IMG/VR virus record: IMGVR_UViG_3300035168_000015
Location: 1 to 41,545 of that record
From: a virus
DNA length: 41,545 nucleotides
Strand: one strand, 5' to 3'
The notes below the pieces were generated by a model, which was not told the origin of the DNA, did no database searches, and saw only the letters and a program-made list of their open reading frames with translations. Positions 1-6,339 of this stretch are shown piece after piece (positions within the stretch are counted from its first letter, which is position 1; each line of letters opens with the position of its first letter). Made by a program: the position numbers and the translations under genes.

Positions 1-53
1 TGTATGAGCGTGGCCTGCTCGCGGCGACGCCTTCAGGCGAACGCCGGACTCGG

Positions 54-127
54 GGCCTCGTGGCGGAGTGGCTACGCAGAGGACTGCAAATCCTTGTACG
101 GGGGTTCGATTCCCTCCGAGGCCTCCA
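54..127 (+). tRNA. tRNA-Cys (GCA anticodon)
   Basis: A complete cloverleaf can be drawn. The acceptor stem pairs GGCCTCG (54-60) with CGAGGCC (117-123), followed by discriminator T124 and an encoded CCA (125-127). The anticodon loop contains GCA within CTGCAAA, and the T arm has the usual GGTTCGATTCC. A U discriminator is the known identity base of tRNA-Cys. The gene is the prophage attachment target: its last 17 bases are the att core, so the tRNA remains whole after integration. Confidence 0.97.
111..127 (+). repeat. attL: attL core, 17-bp direct repeat inside the tRNA 3' end
   Basis: TCCCTCCGAGGCCTCCA covers the distal T arm, the 3' acceptor strand and CCA of tRNA-Cys, and is repeated exactly at 41424-41440. 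The bases on either side differ (position 110 t versus 41423 g; 128 c versus 41441 t), so identity stops at 17 bp. The integrase gene ends only 27 bp away, as is usual for tRNA-targeting prophages. Confidence 0.95.
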
Positions 128-154
128 CCTTACAAAATCGACGTTGAAATTGCT

Positions 155-1240
155 TCACTTTTCGTCGTCATTCCCGCACCTTGACGCGGGTGCGGGAATA
201 GAACGTTCCGGTTTCGCCCCGCCGAGCGCTTTCGCAAGCCCGGCCTTCGCGAGCTCTGATCGCCGCGCCGCTTTCGTGTAAATCGACGACGTGCCAATGC
301 CGCGCCAGCCGAAGAGCGCCGCGATCTCCAGCTCGCTCGCCCCCGCCTCGGCCGCCCGCGTCGCCAACGCCTTGCGCAGGCCGTGCGCAGTCCCCGGCAC
401 CTTCGCCGCGTCGCACGCCTCCCGAAACCAGTTTCCGAAACCGGCGCTCGTCATCGGCTTCCCATAGGCCGTCTCGAGGTAGGTCATCCCGCGCGCAGGC
501 GTCGCTGCAATGACCTCGGCCAGGGCCGGCGCGATCGGGATCGTCACGCGCTCGCCGGTTTTTTCCAGCGTCAACTCGAAAACGCCGTCGCGCACATGCT
601 GACGGCCGAGCCGCACCACGTCGCCGCGCCGCAGCCCCGTGAACGCGAGCAAAGCCATGGCCAGCCTCTGGCGCGTCCCGATCAGCCATCGCTTTTCGAA
701 CGCAGTCAGATCCTCGGCCGTCCAGGTGCGATGTCCTTCCGTTCGGCACTTCGCGAGCGCAACGCCAGCCGTAGGGTCGGACTGGACGAAGCCGGCGTCT
801 TTCGCCCATTTGAAGAGACCGCGAAGCGTCTTCAGGACGTGGTTTGCTTGTGCCGGCGTGTCGCGGCGCTTGTCGCGCGCGGCGGCGATATGCTCGCGAT
901 CTACGGCCGCGAAGGGCTCGCCGCCGGACTTGGCGACCATCTGCCGAAAAATCGCCTCGCGCTGCCGGCGCGTGGTCGGCTTAAGAGCTGTCCAGGCGGA
1001 GCTTTCTCGATAGCGGTCGATCAGCCACGCCAGCGAGCGCTTGTCATGGCTCGGATGCGCCTTCTCGACGATCTCGCCCGCGAGTGCAGCGCGATAGGCT
1101 GCCGCGAACTCTGGCGAGCCAAACTCGCCTCGAATGCGAATCCGAGGCCCGTCGCCACGCCTGAAATACCAGACAATCGCGCCGTGGCGCGTCTTCTCAC
1201 GGTGAAGATATGCGGGGCGCGGGCGCGGCATGGCCGGCAT
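155..1240 (-). CDS. int: Tyrosine-type site-specific integrase
   Basis: This 361-residue tyrosine recombinase catalyses phage integration into and excision from tRNA-Cys. An N-terminal arm-binding region (roughly 1-60) is followed by a SAM-like core-binding domain (about 65-155) and a catalytic domain (about 170-340). Candidate catalytic residues are R204 (in TGLRR), K227 (LEKTGE), H286 and R289 (HGLRK), W312 in the usual His/Trp position (FGWRG) and nucleophile Y321 (SSIYTK). The start codon overlaps the stop of the upstream gene (TAATG), so the two are probably translationally coupled. It is the last gene of the leftward operon and ends 27 bp from attL. An alternative start is the ATG three codons downstream. 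Confidence 0.95.
   Translation of the reverse strand: MPAMPRPRPAYLHREKTRHGAIVWYFRRGDGPRIRIRGEFGSPEFAAAYRAALAGEIVEKAHPSHDKRSLAWLIDRYRESSAWTALKPTTRRQREAIFRQMVAKSGGEPFAAVDREHIAAARDKRRDTPAQANHVLKTLRGLFKWAKDAGFVQSDPTAGVALAKCRTEGHRTWTAEDLTAFEKRWLIGTRQRLAMALLAFTGLRRGDVVRLGRQHVRDGVFELTLEKTGERVTIPIAPALAEVIAATPARGMTYLETAYGKPMTSAGFGNWFREACDAAKVPGTAHGLRKALATRAAEAGASELEIAALFGWRGIGTSSIYTKAARRSELAKAGLAKALGGAKPERSIPAPASRCGNDDEK
170..199. repeat. Inverted pair of ATTCCCGCACC, candidate integrase arm-type sites (left)
   Basis: ATTCCCGCACC at 170-180 and its exact reverse complement at 189-199 are separated by 8 bp. A third exact copy lies near the right att site at 41375-41385. Sharing by the two phage ends fits arm-type integrase binding sites. 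The pair lies inside the last codons of the integrase gene, so a hairpin at the mRNA 3' end is an alternative role. Confidence 0.55.
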
Positions 1241-1443
1241 TAGAGGTCGATCTCCCGTCTCCGGTCAACTTGCGGCGCCGCCCAAGGGTCGGCAGGCTGA
1301 GCTTGGAACGGCTCCAAGACGATCGCGCCGTCTCGCTCCACTCGGACGCGCCATGGCTCTCCAGTCCGCCCGCGCTCGACAGAGGCGGCGCGGATAGCGC
1401 GCTCGATCTCCTCTTGCGTGGCGCGGGCGGCGCGGCGGGTCAT
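1240..1443 (-). CDS. Small integrase-adjacent protein, possible excision factor
   Basis: This 67-residue protein starts with MTRRAARATQEEIERAIRAA, an amphipathic basic helix, followed by a short strand-rich part (PWRVRVERDGAIVLEP) and a charged tail. From memory, similar small proteins (helix, then VEV-PDG-IVL strands) often lie immediately upstream of integrases in alphaproteobacterial prophages, but I do not know a proven function. Its position, with ATGA overlap to the gene before it and TAATG overlap to int, suggests an accessory role in recombination such as a directionality factor. A longer open frame to 1557 exists, but ATG 1443 is favoured because of the ATGA overlap. Confidence 0.7.
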   Translation of the reverse strand: MTRRAARATQEEIERAIRAASVERGRTGEPWRVRVERDGAIVLEPFQAQPADPWAAPQVDRRREIDL

Positions 1444-1673
1444 TTCGGGAAATCCTTCATCGCCAGCAATAGGCCAGAAAGCAGTAAGCATGCGAGCGCA
1501 GTTCTCAGCTTCAATTCGAGATGTATCAGCTCTTGCAAAGAAAGATTGCTGAACCACCTCGATATCGCTTCATCTTCATCGCTTCCGCCGATGAAGATGT
1601 CACGCAGCGGCTTCGCAAACGCAGCGTAGAGCGTTGAAATTCCGACGACGAAAAAGGCGACGGCGATCGTCAT
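1440..1673 (-). CDS. Small two-helix membrane protein, unknown
   Basis: A 77-residue protein with a hydrophobic N-terminal segment (about residues 2-20) and a second one near the C-terminus (about 58-72), joined by an acidic, amphipathic loop (GGSDEDEAI). The start is supported by GGAGG 8 bases upstream of ATG 1673. It overlaps the following gene by ATGA. No family is recognised. A small inner-membrane protein in the early leftward operon could act in exclusion or host interaction, but this is speculation. Confidence 0.65.
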   Translation of the reverse strand: MTIAVAFFVVGISTLYAAFAKPLRDIFIGGSDEDEAISRWFSNLSLQELIHLELKLRTALACLLLSGLLLAMKDFPK

Positions 1674-1685
1674 CCCACAGCCCTC

Positions 1686-2348
1686 CTAAATCACGCCGTC
1701 GATCGCCTCGAGCGCGCGCTTCGCGTCATTGACGTAGTCGCTCGCGTCTCCGCCCGCGCCGTCACGATTCTCGACTTCATCCGCCACGAACTCGCGAACG
1801 TCTCGCAACGCTGCCCGCAGCCTCTCGACCTCGCCCGCGAGCCGGTCGCGCTCGGATTCGGCGGACGCCAGCGACGCCGCGTAATCCACGATTCCTTTTG
1901 CCAGATCGGAAACGATGCCGGGTATTGCGTCGGCGGACGGCACATCTCCGGGAATGCTGAACACCGTCGCGCCGATGATGGACACCGCCTTGTCCCTGTC
2001 GGCCTTCAATCTCATTACCGCCTCGAACGGCGAGCCGATCGCGCCAAGCTCTCGGCCAATGTCGAAATAGTTTTGAATGATCGTCGCGCTCTGCGTCTCG
2101 TGCGCTTCGCATTCCGCCTTGAGCCGTTCCCGATCCGCCCGCGCGTCGTCCCGCTCCTTCGTCAGCGCGTTCCGCTCGGCGATCAGCGGGGCCACGACTT
2201 CCCGCTCGATTTCCGCAATAACGAACGGCAAGCCGTCGCGCTCATAGATGATGTAGCCGGCCTGTCCGCCGTGCGGATGGCCGCGCCCGATGGTTGGCGT
2301 GCAGTGGCCTTTGATCGCGACCTCGATCGCTGTGCGCAAATCGCCCAT
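1686..2348 (-). CDS. Coiled-coil phage protein, unknown
   Basis: About 220 residues. The N-terminal region (GHCTPTIGRGHPHGGQAGY) is followed by two heptad-rich coiled-coil segments, roughly residues 50-95 (ERNALTKERDDARADRERLK) and 160-195 (SAESERDRLAGEVERLRAAL). The C-terminus is acidic. I choose ATG 2348 because GAGGAG lies 8 bases upstream; ATG 2354 and GTG 2357 in the same frame would be too close to that site. Its start follows the stop of the preceding gene by 5 bases, as expected in an operon. Similar coiled-coil proteins occur among phage left-arm genes, but I recognise no function. Confidence 0.75.
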   Translation of the reverse strand: MGDLRTAIEVAIKGHCTPTIGRGHPHGGQAGYIIYERDGLPFVIAEIEREVVAPLIAERNALTKERDDARADRERLKAECEAHETQSATIIQNYFDIGRELGAIGSPFEAVMRLKADRDKAVSIIGATVFSIPGDVPSADAIPGIVSDLAKGIVDYAASLASAESERDRLAGEVERLRAALRDVREFVADEVENRDGAGGDASDYVNDAKRALEAIDGVI

Positions 2349-2353
2349 TTCCA

Positions 2354-2611
2354 TCACTCCTCAGCTTGCATGATCCGCGCGCCAACCTCTTGCCGGCGCG
2401 CTTCGTCGAGTTTCGCGAGCGCAGCGCGAACCAATCGAAGAGCGCGCTGCGTCGTCATGCTCGGCTTCATCCCGCCGCAGTTAGTTGAGAAATTCGGTGT
2501 GTAGCGGAGGATGCTTTCCGCTGCGTCCAGAGCCTCGTAGGCGCTCGGCGCTTCGGTGAGAGCGCAGCAGCGCTCGAATTCCATCACCGCTTGCTCGATC
2601 GCGCTCATCAT
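2354..2611 (-). CDS. Small hypothetical protein
   Basis: An 85-residue mostly helical protein (MMSAIEQAVMEFERCCALTE at the start, RALRLVRAALAKLDEARRQE near the end) with three cysteines. It begins at an ATGATGA that overlaps the stop codon of the upstream membrane-protein gene. Either ATG (2611 or 2608) could be used. A longer open frame reading upstream is a shadow of the neighbouring gene. No domain is recognised. Confidence 0.65.
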   Translation of the reverse strand: MMSAIEQAVMEFERCCALTEAPSAYEALDAAESILRYTPNFSTNCGGMKPSMTTQRALRLVRAALAKLDEARRQEVGARIMQAEE

Positions 2612-3003
2612 GCAGCCCCCAGAGCAATAGCCGCAATCCACCCGATGCAAAACAGGTTCACGACGAGCGCCGCCATCGTCACCCCGAGCTGGCGCGCCGA
2701 AAGCCTCTCCTCCCGACGCCAGTCGCGCCGCTTTCCGCGCTCGCGCATGTTGTCGACGATCTGCTCTTCGATCTCCGCCGCGAAGTTCGCGCGCATCGCA
2801 GCCGATAGCACGCGAAACAGCGGATCTGACTTGCCGATAGCCTCGTATCCGCCATCCATCGAGATCGAGATCGCCTCGACGCGCCACGCGCCGGAGCCAT
2901 CATAGCCAATCGTCGCGTAGCCATAGACGTAGATCGAAAGCGGCGCTCCGTCGCGCCCTCGCCATGGCCGGCTTTCGTCGAAGGTGAATGTGATCTCGGA
3001 CAT
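2608..3003 (-). CDS. Hypothetical protein with C-terminal membrane segment
   Basis: A 131-residue protein. The first 60 residues look like a beta-rich soluble region (MSEITFTFDESRPW... SIYVYGYATIGYDGSGAWRV), followed by a charged helical part (MRERGKRRDWRREERLSARQ) and one strong hydrophobic segment at the C-terminus (VTMAALVVNLFCIGWIAAIA). ATG 3003 is chosen because GGAGG lies 7 bases upstream; an upstream in-frame start at 3054 lacks such a site. The predicted form is a tail-anchored inner-membrane protein facing the cytoplasm. The family is unknown. Confidence 0.75.
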   Translation of the reverse strand: MSEITFTFDESRPWRGRDGAPLSIYVYGYATIGYDGSGAWRVEAISISMDGGYEAIGKSDPLFRVLSAAMRANFAAEIEEQIVDNMRERGKRRDWRREERLSARQLGVTMAALVVNLFCIGWIAAIALGAA

Positions 3004-3060
3004 CTTCAATCCTCCAAGCATTCGCTGCCGCGCCTCGTAAGGCGCGGGGACCAATGCTCG

Positions 3061-3408
3061 TCAGTCGGCGCTTGCGCGAATCGCCTCCTCGAAGGGGTCG
3101 AACTCGCGGCCCGTGCGAAATTCATACATGCCGGGTTGAAGCGCGATCGACGGATGCGTGTCATGCTCGCGCAAATGATCGATTTGCGTCGGCTTCTTCA
3201 CGTCCAGGTAGGCCGTGAACTCATCGACGCGTGTCAGCACGGCGCAACCCGCGTCGACGACGTGATGATGGCCGGTCTCGCTGTGACCGACGATCAGCTT
3301 TCCGTTCACGGGCGCGACGATCTCGCCGAGCTTCTTCGGCGCGAGCGCCAGTCTCGTGATGGTCAGCTCGCCCTGCGCAGCGATCTTCTCGAATTTCAAA
3401 GCTTCCAT
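3061..3408 (-). CDS. Small His-rich protein of the GHxH type, partner of the DUF6745-like gene
   Basis: A 115-residue, mainly beta protein with a conspicuous ETGHHHVV motif (H47-H49) and a second His cluster (H78, H82, H85 in HLREHDTHPSIAL), followed by a typical C-terminus (LQPGMYEFRTGREFDPFEEA). From memory this matches a widespread uncharacterised family with motifs G-x-x-TGHAH, H-x-x-H-x-P-I-x-LPPG-Y and RQREY-P, often encoded beside DUF6745-like proteins, as here (4-bp gap). The histidines suggest metal binding; that is an inference. It is the second gene of a likely two-gene unit. Confidence 0.75.
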   Translation of the reverse strand: MEALKFEKIAAQGELTITRLALAPKKLGEIVAPVNGKLIVGHSETGHHHVVDAGCAVLTRVDEFTAYLDVKKPTQIDHLREHDTHPSIALQPGMYEFRTGREFDPFEEAIRASAD

Positions 3409-3412
3409 TTTC

Positions 3413-5020
3413 TCATCCTCTCACTTCGGGCTGCGACCACTTCGCAACCGGCTTGCCTGCAATCCACGCCTGCGCCTCGATCGCGCTGTTGCACTCCGGC
3501 GACACGGGAATGACGAACGTGCGTCCCGTTCCGCACTGAACTTTCAAAAACCCGCACTCGACAGCGCCGGGAATTTGACCGCGATAGAGAACTCCGATGA
3601 AAGGGTCGCCGTCATCGTCGATCAGTTTCGCGTCGATCCCGGAAAGCACGCGATCCCATCCGAGAATTTCGCATCCGGCGCGACGCACTTCGGCGTTTGT
3701 CTCTTTGAACACGTCGGCCGCAGTCAGATGCTCACGATCTTCGACCCAATGATCTGGCACGCGCACGCCGTGCCAGTGGTAAAGAGCCCATCCGTCACGC
3801 CAGCGATGCGACGGGCCGGTCTCGCAGTGCGGACGATGCTGATCGTCTACGCGAATGATTTCCGGGAAATCCGAGACGATGCAAAATTCCTCATGCATCA
3901 CACGAAACCCGCCGTGAATGGCGGCTTGTTCCCAGTGCGAATACGCGTCGTGCTGTGGCAGTCGCAAGCCAATCACGTCACGCATCGCCGAGAGATAACA
4001 GTCGTAACTAGCCCACATGTTGCCGCCTTGATGCGCGCGCCACCAGGTTCTTGCGCAGCTCAGTCCTAAATCTCCTGCCATTTCCTGGCAGGCTGCCGCA
4101 GCGCCTTTTTCAGCGACTGCGGCGGCGTCGGCGGCGGCGTCAGTGGCGGCGCGGGTGGCGGCGTCGGTGGCGGCGCTGGTGGCGTCGCGGGTGGCGGCGT
4201 CGGCGGCGGCGTCAGTGGCGGCGTCGGTGGCGGCGTCAGTGGCGGCGCGGGTGGCGGCGTCAGTGGCGGCGTAGGTGGCGGCGCTGGTGGCGTCGCGGGT
4301 GGCGGCGTCGGTGGCGGCGCTGGTGGCGGCGCGGGTGGCGGCGTCAGTGGCGGCGTAGGTGGCGGCGGTGGCGGCGCGGGTGGCGGCGTCAGTGGCGGCG
4401 TAGGTGGCGGCGTCAGTGGCGGCGTAGGTGGCGGCGGTGGCGGCGCGGGTGGCGGCGTCAGTGGCGGCGTAGGTGGCGGCGCTGGTGGCGGCGTCAGTGG
4501 CGGCGTAGGTGGCGGCGTCGGTGGCGACTGCGGCGGCGTCGGCGGCGGCGCGGGTGGCGGCGTCGGCGGCGGCGGTGGCGGCGCGGGTGGCGGCGTCAGT
4601 GGCGGCGTAGGTGGCGGCGCTGGTGGCGGCGGTGGCGGCGCGGGTGGCGGCGTCGGTGGCGGCGTAGGTGGCGGCGCTGGTGGCGTCGCGGGTGGCGGCG
4701 TCAGTGGCGGCGTAGGTGGCGGCGCTGGTGGCGTCGCGGGTGGCGGCGTCAGTGGCGGCGCGCTTTCGCGAATAAAGAATTGCAGCCGATGCGCCGTAGG
4801 CAAACGCCATGACGAGCGGTGACGGCGTTATTACGACGCGCGGCTTTTTCAAGCCAGCAGCGGCGTAAATGCCCTCGATTGCCGGAATGATTTTCTCCGG
4901 CTCGATCGGATCGGTTCGCATCGCGCGCTCGATCCAGAGAGCAGCGTGCTTGTCGAGAGCGACCTTTTCCTCGGCGGTAATTCCGCCTTCGGCGCGTGTC
5001 GGTGTTCTGATGATCGACAT
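3413..5020 (-). CDS. DUF6745-like protein with a large Ala-Ala-Thr-X tandem-repeat insertion
   Basis: A 535-residue protein in three parts. Residues 1-87 (with IYAAAGLKKPRVVITPSPL) and about 311-535 (WWRAHQGGNMWASYDCYLSA, RDGWALYHWHGVRVPDHWVE, NAEVRRAGCEILGWDRVL) resemble, from memory, the DUF6745 family found next to GHxH-type proteins. Between them lie about 220 residues made almost entirely of the tetrapeptide Ala-Ala-Thr-X, where X cycles through Asp, Arg, Ser and Tyr. I place the start at ATG 5020 (MSIIRTPTRAEGG); the frame upstream is a shadow of the 5050-5412 gene. No enzymatic motif is recognised. The repeat may form a long helix stabilised by Asp-Arg pairs. Confidence 0.8.
   Translation of the reverse strand: MSIIRTPTRAEGGITAEEKVALDKHAALWIERAMRTDPIEPEKIIPAIEGIYAAAGLKKPRVVITPSPLVMAFAYGASAAILYSRKRAATDAATRDATSAATYAATDAATRDATSAATYAATDAATRAATAATSAATYAATDAATRAATAAADAATRAAADAAAVATDAATYAATDAATSAATYAATDAATRAATAATYAATDAATYAATDAATRAATAATYAATDAATRAATSAATDAATRDATSAATYAATDAATRAATDAATDAATDAAADAATRDATSAATDAATRAATDAAADAAAVAEKGAAAACQEMAGDLGLSCARTWWRAHQGGNMWASYDCYLSAMRDVIGLRLPQHDAYSHWEQAAIHGGFRVMHEEFCIVSDFPEIIRVDDQHRPHCETGPSHRWRDGWALYHWHGVRVPDHWVEDREHLTAADVFKETNAEVRRAGCEILGWDRVLSGIDAKLIDDDGDPFIGVLYRGQIPGAVECGFLKVQCGTGRTFVIPVSPECNSAIEAQAWIAGKPVAKWSQPEVRG
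4093..4759 (-). repeat. 12-bp-period tandem repeat coding (Ala-Ala-Thr-X)n
   Basis: On the + strand the stretch is a run of GGCGGC-type units (GGTGGCGGC, GGCGTC, GGCGTAGGTGGC) with 12-bp periodicity and occasional 9-bp units. In the coding strand each unit gives GCC-GCC-ACC-X. A 48-bp higher-order pattern (X = Asp, Arg, Ser, Tyr) recurs at the 5' side. Units are near-identical at the DNA level, which suggests recent expansion by slippage or unequal crossover. All frames are open over most of it because the units lack stop codons. Confidence 0.95.
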
Positions 5021-5049
5021 TTGCAATTCCTCTGTTTGACAATTGAGAT

Positions 5050-5412
5050 TTACGCCGCGAGCTTCTTCTCCGCGCGGCGCCGACGCGAACGATTGCGCTC
5101 GCGGATTTTGCGAACGATCGGCCGCAGGCCGTCTTCGAAAATCTCGGCAGCGACCTGGACCTCGTAGCGCGTCACATGGCGCTCGAGCTCGGCGCGCGTC
5201 TCGCACAGATGCGCGAAGGTCATGATGTCGATCGGAGCCTTGATCGCGTTTTGCGCGGCGACGAGGCGCGCCATGAGATCGGCGTTCGCCGGATCGAGGC
5301 TGATCGGCGTCGTCTCGCAATATCGATCGCCGTCTCTCGTCGAGACGAAATAAACGCCGCCGATCGGCTTACGAAACTCGACGCTCACCAGGTCGTCGTC
5401 GCGCTTGTCCAT
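5050..5412 (-). CDS. First gene of the leftward operon, unknown small protein
   Basis: A 120-residue protein (MDKRDDDLVSVEFRKPIGGV...). The N-terminal half is strand-rich (VEFRKPIGGVYFVSTRDGDRYCETT), the middle helical, and the C-terminus is a very basic tail (KIRERNRSRRRRAEKKLA), which suggests nucleic-acid contact. ATG 5412 is preceded by GGAGGG with a 7-base spacer. It is the gene closest to the leftward promoter at 5463-5491, the place where lambdoid phages keep early regulators such as N, but there is no recognisable homology and no family assignment. Confidence 0.75.
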   Translation of the reverse strand: MDKRDDDLVSVEFRKPIGGVYFVSTRDGDRYCETTPISLDPANADLMARLVAAQNAIKAPIDIMTFAHLCETRAELERHVTRYEVQVAAEIFEDGLRPIVRKIRERNRSRRRRAEKKLAA

Positions 5413-5462
5413 TTTCTCGCCCTCCGTCGCGCGGGCCCCGCCCGCTGCTTCGATGGGGAGGT

Positions 5463-5515
5463 ATCGTGCATCACACGCACGGCAAGGTCAAGGGAAAATG
5501 TGCGTGCCATGCACG
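5463..5515 (-). promoter_or_regulatory. Leftward early promoter with two operator-like inverted repeats
   Basis: On the minus strand TTGACC (5491-5486) and CACGAT (5468-5463) form -35 and -10 elements with a 17-bp spacer, about 50 bp ahead of the first leftward gene. CGTGC-N7-GCACG (5465-5481) lies across the spacer and -10, and CGTGC-CAT-GCACG (5503-5515) lies just upstream of -35. The same GTGC/GCAC half-sites occur at the repressor/Cro intergenic region, so both promoters are probably controlled by the same repressor. Confidence 0.65.
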
Positions 5516-5570
5516 TTTTTTCGCACGACTTGTTCTTTGGCGCGTATTCCGCGATTCGGTCAAGCCAATG

Positions 5571-5594
5571 AAAAAGCCCGGCTTTAGGCCGGGC
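5571..5594 (-). terminator. Rho-independent terminator after the repressor / secreted-protein unit
   Basis: A perfect 7-bp stem, GCCCGGC (5576-5582) and GCCGGGC (5588-5594), with a 5-base loop is followed, reading leftward, by five U residues (5575-5571). It lies about 40 bases beyond the stop of the 5633-5875 gene and separates the lysogeny transcript from the leftward early operon. Confidence 0.85.
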
Positions 5595-5632
5595 CGCAGT
5601 GGTAGATTATAGAAGCTGAGAGACGATCGGCG

Positions 5633-5875
5633 TCACCAATCTGGAGAGTGAGAGCCGGCTTCCCCGGTGTATGGGTTCACATTCCCTGTCGAGCCATAAT
5701 TATCGAACTGAGTCCCGTTTGGGGCGCTTCGATGGTGAGGCTGAACATAGGTTCCGTTCCCCCTCATGTAGCCGTGGACGTATGTTGATCCGCGACTCGA
5801 CCCGCTTCCGAAATTTTGCGCGATTGCGGGAGTCGAGGCAATCAAAGCCAGCGATAGGCAAGTTATTAGTTTCAT
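5633..5875 (-). CDS. Small secreted protein, probable lysogenic-conversion (moron) gene
   Basis: An 80-residue protein with a clear signal peptide (MKLITCLSLALIASTPAIAQ, cleavage expected after AIAQ) and a Gly/Ser/Asn-rich mature part with the motifs TYVHGYMRGNGTYVQPHHRS and NYGSTGNVNPYTGEAG. Small exported proteins with this GTYV-PH-R ... GNVNPYTG signature are common in proteobacteria and some phages but have no known function that I can state. GGAG lies 8 bases before ATG 5875. It follows the repressor gene on the same strand with a 39-bp gap and is followed by a terminator, so it is probably expressed in the lysogen. Confidence 0.85.
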   Translation of the reverse strand: MKLITCLSLALIASTPAIAQNFGSGSSRGSTYVHGYMRGNGTYVQPHHRSAPNGTQFDNYGSTGNVNPYTGEAGSHSPDW

Positions 5876-5914
5876 GAAACAATCTCCAATATGCCGATAC
5901 TCGAAAACCGACGC

Positions 5915-6247
5915 TTACGAAGCCTTCAGCAATCCTTCCAAATAGCCGAGCACGCGCGCTTTCACATCAGGTGAAGCTTTTTCCAGATTGGCCCAAACCT
6001 CCCGAAGTGGGTCGCGCTTCGTCGGGTCGATCGTCAGCAGGTCCTCAGGATCGCAGCCGAATGCGAACGCAGCCTTTTCGAGGAAATCCTGATCGTATGG
6101 GGATTCGCCCTTCTCAATTCGGCTAATGGTGCTCCGGTCGACGCCGATGCGTTCGGCGGCGGCTTCTTGCGACAGCTTTCGGAACTTCCTCCATTGCAGG
6201 AAGAAGGTCGCGCGGCGCTCTCGGGATGGTTTCGAAACAGGCGGCAT
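5915..6247 (-). CDS. Prophage repressor, short XRE-family HTH protein (CI-like)
   Basis: A 110-residue XRE-type DNA-binding protein. The helix-turn-helix covers about residues 17-60 (WRKFRKLSQEAAAERIGVDR, STISRIEKGESPYD). The short C-terminal part (DPLREVWANLEKASPDVKAR) resembles helical dimerisation tails of alphaproteobacterial XRE regulators. There is no S24/LexA-like autocleavage domain. ATG 6247 is preferred because GAAGG lies 7 bases upstream; in-frame starts farther upstream (to 6331) run into the operators. It is divergent from the Cro-like gene, and its operators flank both early promoters. Confidence 0.88.
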   Translation of the reverse strand: MPPVSKPSRERRATFFLQWRKFRKLSQEAAAERIGVDRSTISRIEKGESPYDQDFLEKAAFAFGCDPEDLLTIDPTKRDPLREVWANLEKASPDVKARVLGYLEGLLKAS

Positions 6248-6259
6248 AACGAAACCTTC

Positions 6260-6332
6260 GTGCATACCTCGCACAAACGCCATAGCATCCCATGCACATC
6301 GTGCTTGACATGCACTGTGCATGTGATACACG
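6260..6332 (+). promoter_or_regulatory. Rightward early promoter and operator cluster of the lysis-lysogeny switch
   Basis: TTGACA (6305-6310) and TACACG (6327-6332) form a promoter with a 16-bp spacer. A perfect 17-bp palindrome centred on T6316 (ACATGCAC-T-GTGCATGT, 6308-6324) fills the spacer. Two more GTGC/GCAC inverted repeats lie at 6294-6304 (GCAC-ATC-GTGC) and 6260-6274 (GTGC-N7-GCAC). The arrangement resembles a three-operator lambdoid switch between divergent repressor and Cro genes. Confidence 0.75.
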
Positions 6333-6339
6333 TTCGGAT

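Noticed and set aside
383-1243. 286-codon + strand open frame opposite the integrase
   Set aside because: The minus-strand frame carries the full set of tyrosine recombinase residues; the + frame has none of a recognised protein.
1240-1673. Toxin-antitoxin pair
   Set aside because: Two small overlapping genes fit by size only; one is a two-helix membrane protein, and no known toxin or antitoxin motif is visible.
4093-4759. Possible CRISPR array
   Set aside because: The units are contiguous 12-bp coding repeats with no unique spacers and no cas genes.
4066-4803. 245-codon minus-strand Pro-rich frame over the same repeat
   Set aside because: Out of frame with the supported gene that has flanking conserved-looking domains and a good operon position.
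4051-4812. 253-codon + strand open frame rich in Arg and Trp over the tandem repeat
   Set aside because: It exists only because the 12-bp repeat has no stop codons; the composition is that of a repeat read in the wrong frame, and it has no ribosome-binding site.
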